From Rothia nasimurium (GTDB lineage: Bacteria; Actinomycetota; Actinomycetes; Actinomycetales; Micrococcaceae), in assembly GCF_928381705.1 (NCBI RefSeq), contig NZ_CAKMSR010000002.1, positions 1 to 64,000 of the forward strand: a stretch of 64,000 nucleotides of DNA, written 5' to 3'. Numbering within the stretch: position 1 is the first letter of the stretch; each line of letters begins with the position of its first letter. Made by a program: the position numbers and the translations under genes. The notes beneath the pieces are model-generated. The model had not been told where the DNA came from. It saw nothing but the letters and a program-made list of their open reading frames with translations, and made no database searches. Below are positions 52,843-62,118 of the stretch, in pieces.

Positions 52843-54264
52843 ATGACTTCCCCGCACGAAAACCAGCCCCGGGCGTCCGCACCCGGCCAACTCACTACCG
52901 CCACGACTGCTGATGCCCTCAACCCCGAGGCCCTGAGCGCCGAGCAACTCACCACTGCCCTTGACCAGCTCCCGGTAACCCGCCGCCATGCCCGCCTGCT
53001 GGGGGTAACGGGTATCGGCTGGGCCCTGGACGCCATGGACATCGGCCTCATTTCCTTCGTCATGGCTGCCCTGATTGCCCACTGGGGTATTAGCTCGGGG
53101 CAGGCATCGCTGTTGGGCTCTATCGGGTTTTTGGGCATGGCGATTGGTGCCACCCTGGGCGGGCGTCTATCGGATAGGTTTGGGCGGCGCGCAATCTTTG
53201 CCGGCACGCTTCTGGTCTACGGGCTGGCTACCGGTTTTTCTGCCCTCGCTACGACCTTCACCGTTCTGCTGGTGTTGCGTTTCATCGTGGGGTTGGGGCT
53301 CGGCGCTGAGCTGCCGGTAGCCTCCACCTATATTTCTGAGTTTGCCCCGCAGGCTGTGCGCGGGCGCATGGTCGTTGTCCTTGAAGCCTTCTGGGCGGTT
53401 GGCTGGATCCTCGCTGCCCTCATCGGCACCTTCGTCGTGAGCCGCTCCGAGGACGGCTGGCGCTGGGCTCTTGCCATCGGCTGCGTCCCTGCCTTCTACG
53501 CCCTGGTGGTGCGGTGGGGGCTCCCCGAATCGGTGCGCTTTCTCACCCGACGCGGCGACCTTACCCGCGCCCGGTCCGTGGTCGCTGGTTTCGCTACCTC
53601 CCCGCCCTTGCGGGCAGAAGCTGCGCGGACGCCGTCCGCCCCTGCCGCTGCCGGGCAGGCTTCAGCCGAGCTGGCTCGGGCAACCTCCATCTGGTCAGCG
53701 GCGCTACGCCGCCGCACCCTTGCCTTCTGGGTCATCTGGTTCTGCATCAACCTTGCCTATTACGGGGCTTTTATCTGGATTCCCTCGCTACTGATTCAGC
53801 AGGGCTTTAGCCTGATCAGCTCCTTTACCTTCACCCTCATCATGACCCTGGCCCAGCTACCGGGCTATGCGGTGAGTGCCTGGCTGATTGAGCGCTGGGG
53901 CAGGCGTTCTACCCTAGCTACCTTCTTACTGGGATCAGCGCTGGCAGCGGTAGCCTACGGCCTATCGCACGAGGTCTGGGCGCTGGTAGCTAGCGGCTGC
54001 ATGCTCTCCTTCTTCAACCTGGGTGCCTGGGGTGCCCTCTACGCCATCGGGCCAGAACTCTACCCCGGCCACCTACGCGGTTCCGGCACGGGTGCGGCAG
54101 CTGGCTTCGGCCGTCTAGCCTCTATCGCTGCTCCCCTACTCGTGCCCGCCCTGCTGCCGCTGGTAGGTGTTTCGGGGCTCTTTGTTCTGTTTGCTCTAAC
54201 CTTCTGCACGGCAGCTGGCGCGACCTTCCTGCTGCCTGAAACCCGCGGCAGGCAGCTCGCCTAA
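52843..54264 (+). CDS. MFS transporter, NiaP/metabolite:H+ symporter type
   Basis: The 473-aa protein has 12 predicted membrane segments in two halves, with the MFS motif GRLSDRFGRRAIF after TM2. The N-terminal GIGWALDAMDIGLISFVMAA resembles NiaP-type transporters for niacin and related aromatic acids. PVASTYISEFAPQAVRGRM fits the sugar/metabolite porter branch. The substrate is unknown; niacin, another aromatic acid or a sugar acid are possible. It is a single gene with its own start at 52843, divergent from the rib operon. Confidence 0.85.
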   Translation: MTSPHENQPRASAPGQLTTATTADALNPEALSAEQLTTALDQLPVTRRHARLLGVTGIGWALDAMDIGLISFVMAALIAHWGISSGQASLLGSIGFLGMAIGATLGGRLSDRFGRRAIFAGTLLVYGLATGFSALATTFTVLLVLRFIVGLGLGAELPVASTYISEFAPQAVRGRMVVVLEAFWAVGWILAALIGTFVVSRSEDGWRWALAIGCVPAFYALVVRWGLPESVRFLTRRGDLTRARSVVAGFATSPPLRAEAARTPSAPAAAGQASAELARATSIWSAALRRRTLAFWVIWFCINLAYYGAFIWIPSLLIQQGFSLISSFTFTLIMTLAQLPGYAVSAWLIERWGRRSTLATFLLGSALAAVAYGLSHEVWALVASGCMLSFFNLGAWGALYAIGPELYPGHLRGSGTGAAAGFGRLASIAAPLLVPALLPLVGVSGLFVLFALTFCTAAGATFLLPETRGRQLA

Positions 54265-54333
54265 CCCCGAGACGGTCATCAGTCGCTACACTTGAGGTGC
54301 ATAAAGTTTTCTACCCCCGACCTTAGGTGAGCT

Positions 54334-54636
54334 GTGTCTGACGCGAAACCCGCCAATATTCAAAAACGTGATACCACCTTCAAGCAGGAGCACGGTGCCG
54401 TGGCGCACCTGGTCAAGCGCAAGCCCGAGCAGGCTGTCGCCCGCGCTGTAAAGGGCGCCCAGAAACTGCTGGACGAAGGCCAGGGCAAGCAGGCCCTGAA
54501 CGTGCTGACCCTAGCCAAGCCCGTACTGGTTGCTGGGTCAGAGGACGCCGCAGCCTACTACACCATGCTGGCCACCATCCACCGCTCTATGGGCAACGAG
54601 CAGGCTGCCGAGCGGGCCGAGAAGAACATGGCCTAA
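54334..54636 (+). CDS. Hypothetical TPR-like protein (100 aa)
   Basis: The protein starts with GTG at 54334. After a polar N-terminus, residues about 30-98 (AVKGAQKLLDEGQGKQALNV, then YYTMLATIHRSMGNEQAAERA) look like two helix pairs of a tetratricopeptide-type repeat. It sits just beyond the MFS gene on the same strand and converges on a larger TPR gene, so it may be a small partner; no function is known. Confidence 0.5.
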   Translation: MSDAKPANIQKRDTTFKQEHGAVAHLVKRKPEQAVARAVKGAQKLLDEGQGKQALNVLTLAKPVLVAGSEDAAAYYTMLATIHRSMGNEQAAERAEKNMA

Positions 54637-54642
54637 GGCTCA

Positions 54643-55437
54643 CTAGTTGCCGGGGAGCCGGTTCAGCAGCTCCTTCACAAAGGCCGCATTATCGGCGTCC
54701 CCAGCGGCGGCGTAGTGCTCCGCCGACCGCACCAGGTAGCCCTGGGCGGCGTCCGCGTCCCCGCTTTGAGCTGTGACCAGGGCAAGCAGCTGATAGGTCT
54801 CGGCGAGAAAAGCCTGGTCGCCCAGCTCCTCAGCAAAACCGAGGGCTTCGCTGAGCAGGGGGCGGGCAGCGTCCGTATCCCCCACCGCCAGCAACCCTTG
54901 AGCCTGGGCATTGCGCACATGCATGAGCTGAACCGTGTGCTTGCCCGCGGCGTACAGCTCATAAGCCTGGGCCAGATAGCCCTGGGCGCCAGCTTCATCC
55001 TGGGCCTGGCGGGCAAGTCCCGCCAGGGCAACCAGGTTATGGGCCTGACCCTCGGCATTCCCCTGAGCTTCATAGCCGCGCAGCCCCTGGGCGTACCAGG
55101 TCTTGGAGCGCTCAAAGTCGCCCAGTTCAGCATGCAGGGAACCCACCTCGGTGGCGAAGTCGGGCAACTGCTCGGCATCAGGTTTAGCATCGGCCAGCAG
55201 GGCGTGGGCACGGGTGACTTCTGTGAGAGCTGGCGCGAGATTCCCCAGGTCGCGGTTGACCTCGCTCAAAATTTTCAGGGCAAGAATCTGCCCGAAGACT
55301 TCACCAGCGCTCTCAAAACCACCGGCGGCGGCCTGCAGAGCGGGCAGGGCGTCGGCCAATTGCCCGGCAGCGATGAGCTCCTGGGCACGGGCCAGCTCGC
55401 GGTCGGCTTCTTCAAGGGGAGTAAGGTTCTGGGTCAT
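54643..55437 (-). CDS. TPR-repeat protein
   Basis: The 264-aa protein consists of helical repeats with the alternating small-residue pattern of TPRs (for example ALPALQAAAGGFESAGEVFG, GDFERSKTWYAQGLRGYEAQ, LLSEALGFAEELGDQAFLAE). No signal peptide, catalytic or membrane segment is visible. It is probably a cytoplasmic scaffold or adaptor. It follows rpe on the same strand after 6 nt, so the two are likely co-transcribed. Confidence 0.75.
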   Translation of the reverse strand: MTQNLTPLEEADRELARAQELIAAGQLADALPALQAAAGGFESAGEVFGQILALKILSEVNRDLGNLAPALTEVTRAHALLADAKPDAEQLPDFATEVGSLHAELGDFERSKTWYAQGLRGYEAQGNAEGQAHNLVALAGLARQAQDEAGAQGYLAQAYELYAAGKHTVQLMHVRNAQAQGLLAVGDTDAARPLLSEALGFAEELGDQAFLAETYQLLALVTAQSGDADAAQGYLVRSAEHYAAAGDADNAAFVKELLNRLPGN

Positions 55438-55443
55438 GGCATC

Positions 55444-56109
55444 CTAGTGGGTATGGGCGGACGCGGCAGCCCGGCGCAGGCCCGCGATAGCGGCTTCGAG
55501 GTCGTCCGCACCGTAGACAGACGAACCGGCAACAAAGCAGGTGGCACCGGCCTCGGCCGCACGCACAATCGTTTCTTCGGTGATACCACCGTCAACCTGC
55601 AGAATCACCTCAGCCCCCGAGCCCTCAATGGCGGCGGCCGCCCGCTTAATCTTGGGAAGGGTAACGTCAAGGAAGGCCTGGCCGCCAAAGCCCGGTTCAA
55701 CGGTCATAATCAGGAGCATGTCGAGTTCGCTGAGCATATCCATGTAGGGTTCAACGCCGGTGGCAGGGCGCAGGGCCATGCCCGCCTTAGCACCGCTTTC
55801 ACGCAGGGTACGGGCCAGCTTGATGGGAGCGATAGCGGCCTCGGCGTGGAAGGTCACTGACTCACACCCAACCTCAGCGTAGGCAGGGGCCCAACGGTCG
55901 GCGTCCTCAATCATCAGGTGCACATCAAAAGGAATGGGCGAGACCTCTTTGAGGCGCTTCACGACGGGCAGCCCCCAGGTCAGGTTGGGAACGAAGTGGC
56001 CATCCATCACATCAATATGGGCGGCGTCAGCGGTCGAGATAGCGGTGAGCTCCTCCCCCAGCCGAGAGAAGTCAGCGCTCAAAATGGAAGGGTTAATCAG
56101 GCAGGTCAT
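55444..56109 (-). CDS. rpe: Ribulose-phosphate 3-epimerase
   Basis: Rpe interconverts ribulose- and xylulose-5-phosphate in the pentose phosphate pathway. The 221-aa TIM barrel has [35 protein letters not shown] with its metal ligand, [26 protein letters not shown] and [13 protein letters not shown]. The start at 56109 is chosen because GAAAGGA lies upstream; the longer in-frame reading to 56175 lacks family similarity. Confidence 0.96.
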   Translation of the reverse strand: MTCLINPSILSADFSRLGEELTAISTADAAHIDVMDGHFVPNLTWGLPVVKRLKEVSPIPFDVHLMIEDADRWAPAYAEVGCESVTFHAEAAIAPIKLARTLRESGAKAGMALRPATGVEPYMDMLSELDMLLIMTVEPGFGGQAFLDVTLPKIKRAAAAIEGSGAEVILQVDGGITEETIVRAAEAGATCFVAGSSVYGADDLEAAIAGLRRAAASAHTH

Positions 56110-56277
56110 GGGCGTCCTTTCGTTGCCGGTCTTATACCCATCGTAGTGCCGCGCTCCCGGACAAGCGAAAAGCAAGCCCCATCACAGTCCAATGGGTGGT
56201 TTTCAGGGACGCCCCGCACCTAGAGAGGACTACACTTTAACGGTCTTTGACATATTTATTCAACGGTTAGGAAAATT

Positions 56278-57630
56278 ATGAACTCGGTTCTGCTTGCGGT
56301 CCTGGTCATGCTCGTCCTCTCCGCAGTACGCGTACACGTCGTCCTGGCGCTCTTTATCGGCGCTCTCGTGGGTGGTCTTGTGGGCGGGCTCGGGCTGGAT
56401 GGCACCATGGTCGCCTACCAGGAGGGGCTCTCCGGCGGCGCTATGCTGGCGCTCTCCTACGCCCTGCTCGGTGCTTTTGCCATGGCGGTTTCAAGCTCGG
56501 GCCTGCCCCAGCTCATCGCCAACGGCATCATTGCCAAGGTCGGCTCAGAAAGCTCAGAGACCAACCATCGCATCGAATTTACCGTCAAGTGGCTGCTGCT
56601 GGCCGGTATTCTGGCCATGTCGATTATGTCGCAGAACCTGATTCCCGTTCATATCGCCTTCATTCCGCTAATTATTCCGCCCCTGCTGGCCGTCTTTAAC
56701 CGCCTGAAGCTAGACCGCAGGCTCATTGCCTGCGTGCTCACCTTCGGCTTGGTCACCACCTACATGTACGTGCCCGTAGGCTTCGGCGCGATCTTCCTCA
56801 ACGATATTCTGCTGGGCAACATCAAACTAGCCGGTATGGATACCAGCGGCATCAACGTCATGACCGCCATGGCTATCCCCGCCCTGGGCATGGTCGTTGG
56901 TCTACTAATTGCGGTCTTCTTCAGCTACCGTAAGCCCCGCGCCTACCAGACCATTGAGCTGGCACCCACTGAAACCGTGACCACCGAGGTCAAGAAGTTC
57001 AACGTGGTCGTCGCGATCATCGCTATTGTTGCAACCTTCGTGGTTCAGGTAGTTATGCAGGCTTTGGGCACCGAAGCTAACTCGCTGCTGGTCGGTGCCC
57101 TGGTCGGTCTGACCATCTTCATGGTCACCGGCGCGGTCAAGTGGAAGGAGGCCGACGATGTCTTCACCGCTGGTATGCGCATGATGGCCCTGATCGGCTT
57201 CATCATGATCTCGGCCCAGGGTTTCGCTGCGGTCATGGATGCCACCGGCGACGTTGACCCCCTGGTGACCACCGTGGCTGACCTCTTCGCTGGCAACAAG
57301 GCAGCAGCTGCCATGGCCATGCTGGTGGTGGGTCTGATTGTGACGATGGGTATCGGCTCGTCCTTCTCCACCCTGCCCATCATCACCACCATCTATGTAC
57401 CCCTCTGCCTGGCTCTGGGCTTCTCGCCCCTGGCTACCGTGGCTATTATCGGTACCGCCGGTGCCCTGGGCGACGCGGGCTCCCCTGCCTCCGACTCCAC
57501 TCTGGGCCCCACCGCCGGTTTGAACGTGGACGGCCAGCACGACCACATCCGTGATTCGGTGATTCCCACCTTCATCCACTACAACATCCCCCTGATGATT
57601 GCAGGTTGGGTAGCGGCGATGGTTCTCTAG
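56278..57630 (+). CDS. YuiF-type Na+/H+ antiporter family protein
   Basis: The 450-aa protein has about 12 membrane segments in the antiporter/permease pattern of the YuiF family: a first domain ([20 protein letters not shown]) and the family segment [20 protein letters not shown], then [18 protein letters not shown] and [20 protein letters not shown]. YuiF-type proteins have been assigned Na+/H+ antiport or amino-acid uptake; a histidine link is only a guess from the hut genes 30 kb away. TAGGAAA precedes the ATG. Confidence 0.82.
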   Translation: MNSVLLAVLVMLVLSAVRVHVVLALFIGALVGGLVGGLGLDGTMVAYQEGLSGGAMLALSYALLGAFAMAVSSSGLPQLIANGIIAKVGSESSETNHRIEFTVKWLLLAGILAMSIMSQNLIPVHIAFIPLIIPPLLAVFNRLKLDRRLIACVLTFGLVTTYMYVPVGFGAIFLNDILLGNIKLAGMDTSGINVMTAMAIPALGMVVGLLIAVFFSYRKPRAYQTIELAPTETVTTEVKKFNVVVAIIAIVATFVVQVVMQALGTEANSLLVGALVGLTIFMVTGAVKWKEADDVFTAGMRMMALIGFIMISAQGFAAVMDATGDVDPLVTTVADLFAGNKAAAAMAMLVVGLIVTMGIGSSFSTLPIITTIYVPLCLALGFSPLATVAIIGTAGALGDAGSPASDSTLGPTAGLNVDGQHDHIRDSVIPTFIHYNIPLMIAGWVAAMVL

Positions 57631-57644
57631 TCGCCCTGTGCCCT

Positions 57645-57711
57645 AAGGGGACCGCAAAACTTAAAAAGGACCGCATAATACGCGGTCCTTTTTAAGTTTT
57701 GCGGTCCCCTT
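57645..57711. terminator. Very long, near-perfect terminator palindrome
   Basis: 30-bp arms (AAGGGGACCGCAAAACTTAA... and complement) enclose a 7-nt loop (ATAATAC). The inner part, GGACCGC-loop-GCGGTCC followed by TTTTT, is a textbook terminator on both strands. It separates the convergent YuiF-type and rsmB genes. Confidence 0.85.
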
Positions 57712-57734
57712 GTGTTCGGTGAAAGCTCAGGGGC

Positions 57735-59528
57735 CTAGTTCTTGCGGAAGAGGGCGAAGAACATGGCGTCGGTGCCGTGGATGTGCGGCCAGAGCTGGGC
57801 GGTCGTAGCCCCCTCCGCTAGGGTCGCTCCCTTGGGCGCTTCGGGGGTGAAGGCGGGGTCCAGTTCCCCGGCAAGGACGGACGCCCCCGTTTCGTCCCTG
57901 CGGGCAACGGCCCGCAGGGCAGCACCGGAGTCCAACAGGGTTACATCGACCTTGCGCAGAATATCGTGAACAATACTCTGGGTTTCAGCGGTGTGGGGTG
58001 AGCAGGTTACATAGGCGATCAGGCCGCCGGGGCGGGTAACTGATGCTGCTGCCTTAAACAGGTCGAGTTGCAGGGGCAGCAGTTCAGCGATGTCGCGGGG
58101 GCTCTTGCGCCAGCGGGCTTCGGGGCGGCGGCGCAGGGCGCCCAGACCTGAGCAGGGCACATCGACCATCACTCGGTCAAAGCGCACATCGCTGGGCATT
58201 CCCTCGGGCAGATTGGTACCCGCAGCGACGGTGCGCTCAATCTGGCGACCGTCACCAGCCACTACCGAGTAGGAGGCGGACGGCAGCGGGGCCAGGGAGC
58301 GGCGCACCAGCTCGGCCCGGTGCTCGGCAGCTTCGTTGGCCAGCAGGCGGGCCCCGCGCTGGGCGCCCAGGGCACCGAGCAGGGCGGCCTTACCACCGGG
58401 GCCGGCGCAGAGGTCAAGCCAGTTGCTGTCGCTGCCCTCAAGGGGAGCGTCAGCCAGGGCGCGGGCAACCAGCTGGGAGCCGGCGTCCTGGGCACGAACG
58501 GTACCCTCCCGCACCGATTCAAGGCGGGCAAGGTCGCCTGCCGAGTAGAGGGCGGAACCCTCAACCAGGGGGCCGTCCTCGGCACCGGCGGCACGGGCTT
58601 CGTCCAGGGTTCCCAGGCCAGGCAGGGCAACCAGGTTGACCACGGGTGAGGCGTTGTCGGCGTCCAACAGGGCCTCAACCTCGCCGGGGGTCCGGCCGTG
58701 GGCAGCCAGAGCCTGACGGAAGGAGCGCACCACCCAGGCCGGGTGAGACTTCTCAAGGGCCAGACGGGTGAGCTCGTCGGGGGCTTCCTCGGCGATAAGG
58801 GTGTACCAGTCTTCGGGGGTTCGCTCAGAAACCCTGCGCAGTACCGCGTTCACAAAGTTAGCCGGGCCGGTGCCGATCTCGGCGCGGGCCAGGGCAACCG
58901 TCTGGTTGAGGGCGGCGTGGTCGGGCACGCGCATGGCCACCAGCTGGTGGACGCCCAGGCGCAGCACCAGCAGAATCTTGGTACCGATTTTCTCCACCGG
59001 GCGGTCAACGCAGTGGGCCCAAATCGCGTCGTAGGTGCCCTGGTTACGCAGGGTGCCGTAGGTCAGCTCGGTGGCAAAGCCAGCGTCGCGGGCATCAAGC
59101 CGGGCAGAGCGAATCGCCTTGGGCAGCACCAGGTTCGCGTAGGAGTCGTCCAGGGCAACAGCACTCAGCACCTCAAAGGCCACGGTGCGGGCCCTATCTG
59201 CTGTGCGGGCGCGCTGTGAGGGAGCGGACGCCGAAAACGCCCGGTCCTTGACCGCCTTGCGGTTACGCTCGTGCCCCTTAGCATTGCGGCGGGTCTCTCC
59301 CCCGCCGCCGCGCTTGGCCTGGGGCTCGCCACCGGGGTTGCGGTTACCGCGCGAGCCACGGGGGTTCGGGGTGCCCCCGGCCTGCCCCTGCTGGGTGCGG
59401 TCATCGCGCTTGCGAGCCCCGCTGCGGCCCTGGCCAGCCCGGTTAGCACCGGATCGGTTAGCCCCCGCCCGGCCCTTGCCGCCGTTCGAGCGTCCGCCTG
59501 CTCCGCGTCCACCTGCGTTCATGCTCAT
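57735..59528 (-). CDS. rsmB: 16S rRNA (cytosine-967-C5)-methyltransferase
   Basis: RsmB methylates C967 of 16S rRNA. The 597-aa protein has a low-complexity Gly/Arg/Ala/Ser/Asn N-terminus (about residues 1-110), longer than usual and probably RNA-binding. The NusB-like domain follows (about 120-270), then the Rossmann methyltransferase with LDLCAGPGGKAALLGAL, VDVPCSGLGALRRRPEARW and the catalytic Cys in YVTCSPHTAET. The N-terminal repeats may be a host feature. The start overlaps the fmt stop by 4 bp (ATGA), so the genes are coupled. Confidence 0.93.
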   Translation of the reverse strand: MSMNAGGRGAGGRSNGGKGRAGANRSGANRAGQGRSGARKRDDRTQQGQAGGTPNPRGSRGNRNPGGEPQAKRGGGGETRRNAKGHERNRKAVKDRAFSASAPSQRARTADRARTVAFEVLSAVALDDSYANLVLPKAIRSARLDARDAGFATELTYGTLRNQGTYDAIWAHCVDRPVEKIGTKILLVLRLGVHQLVAMRVPDHAALNQTVALARAEIGTGPANFVNAVLRRVSERTPEDWYTLIAEEAPDELTRLALEKSHPAWVVRSFRQALAAHGRTPGEVEALLDADNASPVVNLVALPGLGTLDEARAAGAEDGPLVEGSALYSAGDLARLESVREGTVRAQDAGSQLVARALADAPLEGSDSNWLDLCAGPGGKAALLGALGAQRGARLLANEAAEHRAELVRRSLAPLPSASYSVVAGDGRQIERTVAAGTNLPEGMPSDVRFDRVMVDVPCSGLGALRRRPEARWRKSPRDIAELLPLQLDLFKAAASVTRPGGLIAYVTCSPHTAETQSIVHDILRKVDVTLLDSGAALRAVARRDETGASVLAGELDPAFTPEAPKGATLAEGATTAQLWPHIHGTDAMFFALFRKN

Positions 59529-60451
59529 ACCAGCACCACTTTCCCTTCTGCCAGGGCCGAGCCCTGACCGCGCGCCCAGTCGGCGGCGTTCATCATTTTC
59601 TTGCCTGCAGGTTGCACCTGGGTCAGTTCTAGAGCACCGTCGGCGCAGGTGACGGCCACCTTTTTACCGGCCCAGAAGAGGGTTCCGGGCTCCCCCACAG
59701 GCTGCGCCTGGCTGGCCTTGGCCATGCCGAGTTTGAAGCGGGCTCCGTCCAGTTCTGCCCAGGCCCCGGGTTCGGGGGTCACACCGCGCAGCTGGGCAAT
59801 AACGTCAGCGCAGGAACGGGCAAAATCAACCCTGCCATCGTCGATAGTGAGCTTGGCTGCGTGGGTGGCTTCGCCGGACTGCGGGGTGCCGGTAGCCCCG
59901 GCGGCAATATCGTCAAAGGTAGCAGCCAGCAGGGCGCCGCCGGTCGAAGCCAGGCGGTTGAGCATGTCCCCGGCGGTATCGAGTTCCCCCACGTGCGCCG
60001 ATTCGGACCGGAAGACCGGGCCGGTATCGAGCCCTGCGTCAATACGGAAGGTGTTGGAGAAGATCTCGGTCTCCCCCGCCATCAGGGCCCGCTGTACAGG
60101 AGCTGCCCCGCGCCAGGCAGGTAGCTGCGAGAAGTGCAGGTTAATCCAGCCCTGGGGCAGCAGGTCGAGGGCGCTCTGCGGCAGCAGGACGCCGAAAGCC
60201 ACCACCGCCGCGATATCGGCACCCAGCTGCGCGACGGCGTCCGCAACCTCATCGGACCAGCGGTTGGCCTTGATGATGGGCAGGCCCAGCTCCTGGGCGC
60301 GGGCTGCCACCGGGGACGGGGTCAGCACCCGCTTGCGCCCGACGGGGGCGTCCTCGCGGGTGAGCACCCCCACCACCTCATAGCCCGCCTCAAGCAGGCC
60401 GTTCAGGGGCGCGACGGCGACCTCCGGGGTACCGGCGTAGAGAACCTTCAT
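59525..60451 (-). CDS. fmt: Methionyl-tRNA formyltransferase
   Basis: Fmt formylates initiator Met-tRNA from 10-formyl-THF. The 308-aa protein has KVLYAGTPEVAVAPLNGLLE, a catalytic-region WINLHFSQLPAWRGAAPVQR, and the C-terminal domain (about residues 210-308) that binds tRNA. The start at 60451 gives the family N-terminus; an upstream ATG at 60469 is less likely. It follows def. Confidence 0.95.
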   Translation of the reverse strand: MKVLYAGTPEVAVAPLNGLLEAGYEVVGVLTREDAPVGRKRVLTPSPVAARAQELGLPIIKANRWSDEVADAVAQLGADIAAVVAFGVLLPQSALDLLPQGWINLHFSQLPAWRGAAPVQRALMAGETEIFSNTFRIDAGLDTGPVFRSESAHVGELDTAGDMLNRLASTGGALLAATFDDIAAGATGTPQSGEATHAAKLTIDDGRVDFARSCADVIAQLRGVTPEPGAWAELDGARFKLGMAKASQAQPVGEPGTLFWAGKKVAVTCADGALELTQVQPAGKKMMNAADWARGQGSALAEGKVVLV

Positions 60452-60487
60452 GCTTACCTTTCCACTCAAACTTTCGAACTAGCAGGT

Positions 60488-61087
60488 TTAGATACCAAAA
60501 GCGCCGGGCTTTTTAGCAGCGCCGAAGGAACCACCCAGGGCACCAAAGCCCGATGAAGTTTTCGCGGCGCGTTCACCCTGCACAGCGGCGGCAACCTGGT
60601 TGTAGTCGGCCTGGCGAATCTTGCGCCAGATATTTTTCTTGTCTTCGCCCTCAACCCGGTCGATGAACATGGTGCCGTAGAGGTGGTCGGTTTCGTGCTG
60701 AAGCATACGGGCAAAGAGGCCCTCACCCTCGTAGACCACCGGCTCGCCCTTGCAGTTCACGCCGGTCACGCGCGCCCAGTTCTTGCGCGGGGTGGCAGCC
60801 GACAGGCCCGGTACCGACAGGCAGCCCTCGCCGCCCTCCTGGGGTTCGTCTCCTACCTCAAGCACGGGGTTGATGATGTGCCCCTCACGGCCGTCAATAT
60901 TGCCGAAGGTAAAGATGCGCTTAGAGATACCCACCTGGGGCCCAGCTAGACCTACTCCCTCAACGTCGTACATGGTTTCGAGCATGTCAGCCACCAGTTT
61001 TTCCAGGTCGGCGTCAAATACGGTGATGTCGTCGCACTCGGTGCGTAGCACGGGGTCGCCTACGGTGCGAATGGGCAGAATAGTCAT
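60488..61087 (-). CDS. def: Peptide deformylase
   Basis: Def removes the formyl group from new proteins. The 199-aa protein has the three motifs GVGLAGPQVG, EGCLSVPG and QHETDHLYG (HExxH metal site). A C-terminal tail of about 40 residues is longer than usual and contains Gly/Ala/Phe repeats. It opens the def-fmt-rsmB cluster of translation genes. Confidence 0.95.
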   Translation of the reverse strand: MTILPIRTVGDPVLRTECDDITVFDADLEKLVADMLETMYDVEGVGLAGPQVGISKRIFTFGNIDGREGHIINPVLEVGDEPQEGGEGCLSVPGLSAATPRKNWARVTGVNCKGEPVVYEGEGLFARMLQHETDHLYGTMFIDRVEGEDKKNIWRKIRQADYNQVAAAVQGERAAKTSSGFGALGGSFGAAKKPGAFGI

Positions 61088-61110
61088 GCTTCTCTTTCTC
61101 GTCGGTGAGG

Positions 61111-61992
61111 TTAGGACGCCGCTGCGTCAGGTAGGTCTGTTCCGGTAGCTGCCGGGGGCGGAACTACCGGCATGAGGGAGTCTTCGGGGGTTTCGGAGAG
61201 GTCGCGGTTGAGATCCCAGACCCGTTTGAGGGCGCAGAACTTGTACCAGTTACGTTCTAGTACCCGGGGGTTGGCCTGCTGGGGCACCACCTGGGTTTCA
61301 CCCAGGGCAACACCCATGAGGATGCTCGCTCCCCCGTGTTGCCAGGGTTCCCAGCTGCCGTGTTCACCGTCAACCAGTGCTTCTTCTGCTTTGACGCCGG
61401 CAACCAGCTGCATGACCACCTTATCGTCCAGGGGCTTGACCCGCCCCTTGCGGTCGGTGCCCTTGGTTTTGTAGTCGATAATGCAGGTGTGACCAGCGAT
61501 TTCGGCGACCAAATCGAGGGTACCGGCATAGCCCACGGTTTCGTTCCAGATGGTCACTTCGGTGGCCAGGGGCTTGGGCCGGTAGAGGTCCCACCACTCG
61601 TCAAAGCGGTCGGCGTAGGCCTGCTCACCGTGGGCGATGAGGTTTTCGCGATAGCCCTCTATCTCGTGGGGCAGGCCCATGGCGCGCAGTGCTACCTGTT
61701 CCGCGTAATTGTGCACGCGGTCCCCCCGCGCCGCCGCTGCGTCGCGGTAGCGCTCCGAGGCGGCTGCGGCGTCCCGAATCACCGCGAATTTAAGCCCAGC
61801 CGAGCTAGAAGCCCGGTAGGAACGCTGGTCTTCCAGGGCGGCCTTGGCGGCCATATAGCCGTGCCAGCCCGAGAGGTCGTTAGCCTGCTGCCCAATCACC
61901 GTGGTAATCGAGGGAACCAGTAGCTCCCCGCCGACCGTGCGCGCGTACATGCGACCGTGGTCGGTTGCTGACGCTAGCATGGGTGTGGTCAC
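61111..61992 (-). CDS. PD-(D/E)XK nuclease-like protein
   Basis: The 293-aa protein has a nuclease-like core near the middle: WNETVGYAGTLDLVAEIAGH, then TCIIDYKTKGTDRKG, which fits the D...(D/E)xK motif of Cas4/RecB/YqaJ-type PD-(D/E)XK enzymes. The N-terminal part (VPSITTVIGQQAND) and the C-terminus (MLASATDHGR) do not identify the family. It starts with GTG at 61992 and lies 23 nt upstream of def, but no obvious functional link is visible. A DNA-repair or phage-defence role is inference. Confidence 0.6.
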   Translation of the reverse strand: MTTPMLASATDHGRMYARTVGGELLVPSITTVIGQQANDLSGWHGYMAAKAALEDQRSYRASSSAGLKFAVIRDAAAASERYRDAAAARGDRVHNYAEQVALRAMGLPHEIEGYRENLIAHGEQAYADRFDEWWDLYRPKPLATEVTIWNETVGYAGTLDLVAEIAGHTCIIDYKTKGTDRKGRVKPLDDKVVMQLVAGVKAEEALVDGEHGSWEPWQHGGASILMGVALGETQVVPQQANPRVLERNWYKFCALKRVWDLNRDLSETPEDSLMPVVPPPAATGTDLPDAAAS

Positions 61993-62118
61993 GCGGCCGT
62001 CCTGACGTCGGGAGAAAAATCGAAAAGCGCCCAGCCTTCACAGCGTATCTGGCGCTCTATCGATTATACGCACCTCTCTTCCCGGGCACGAGAGGGCGAG
62101 CGGGTTAGACCGCTTACC

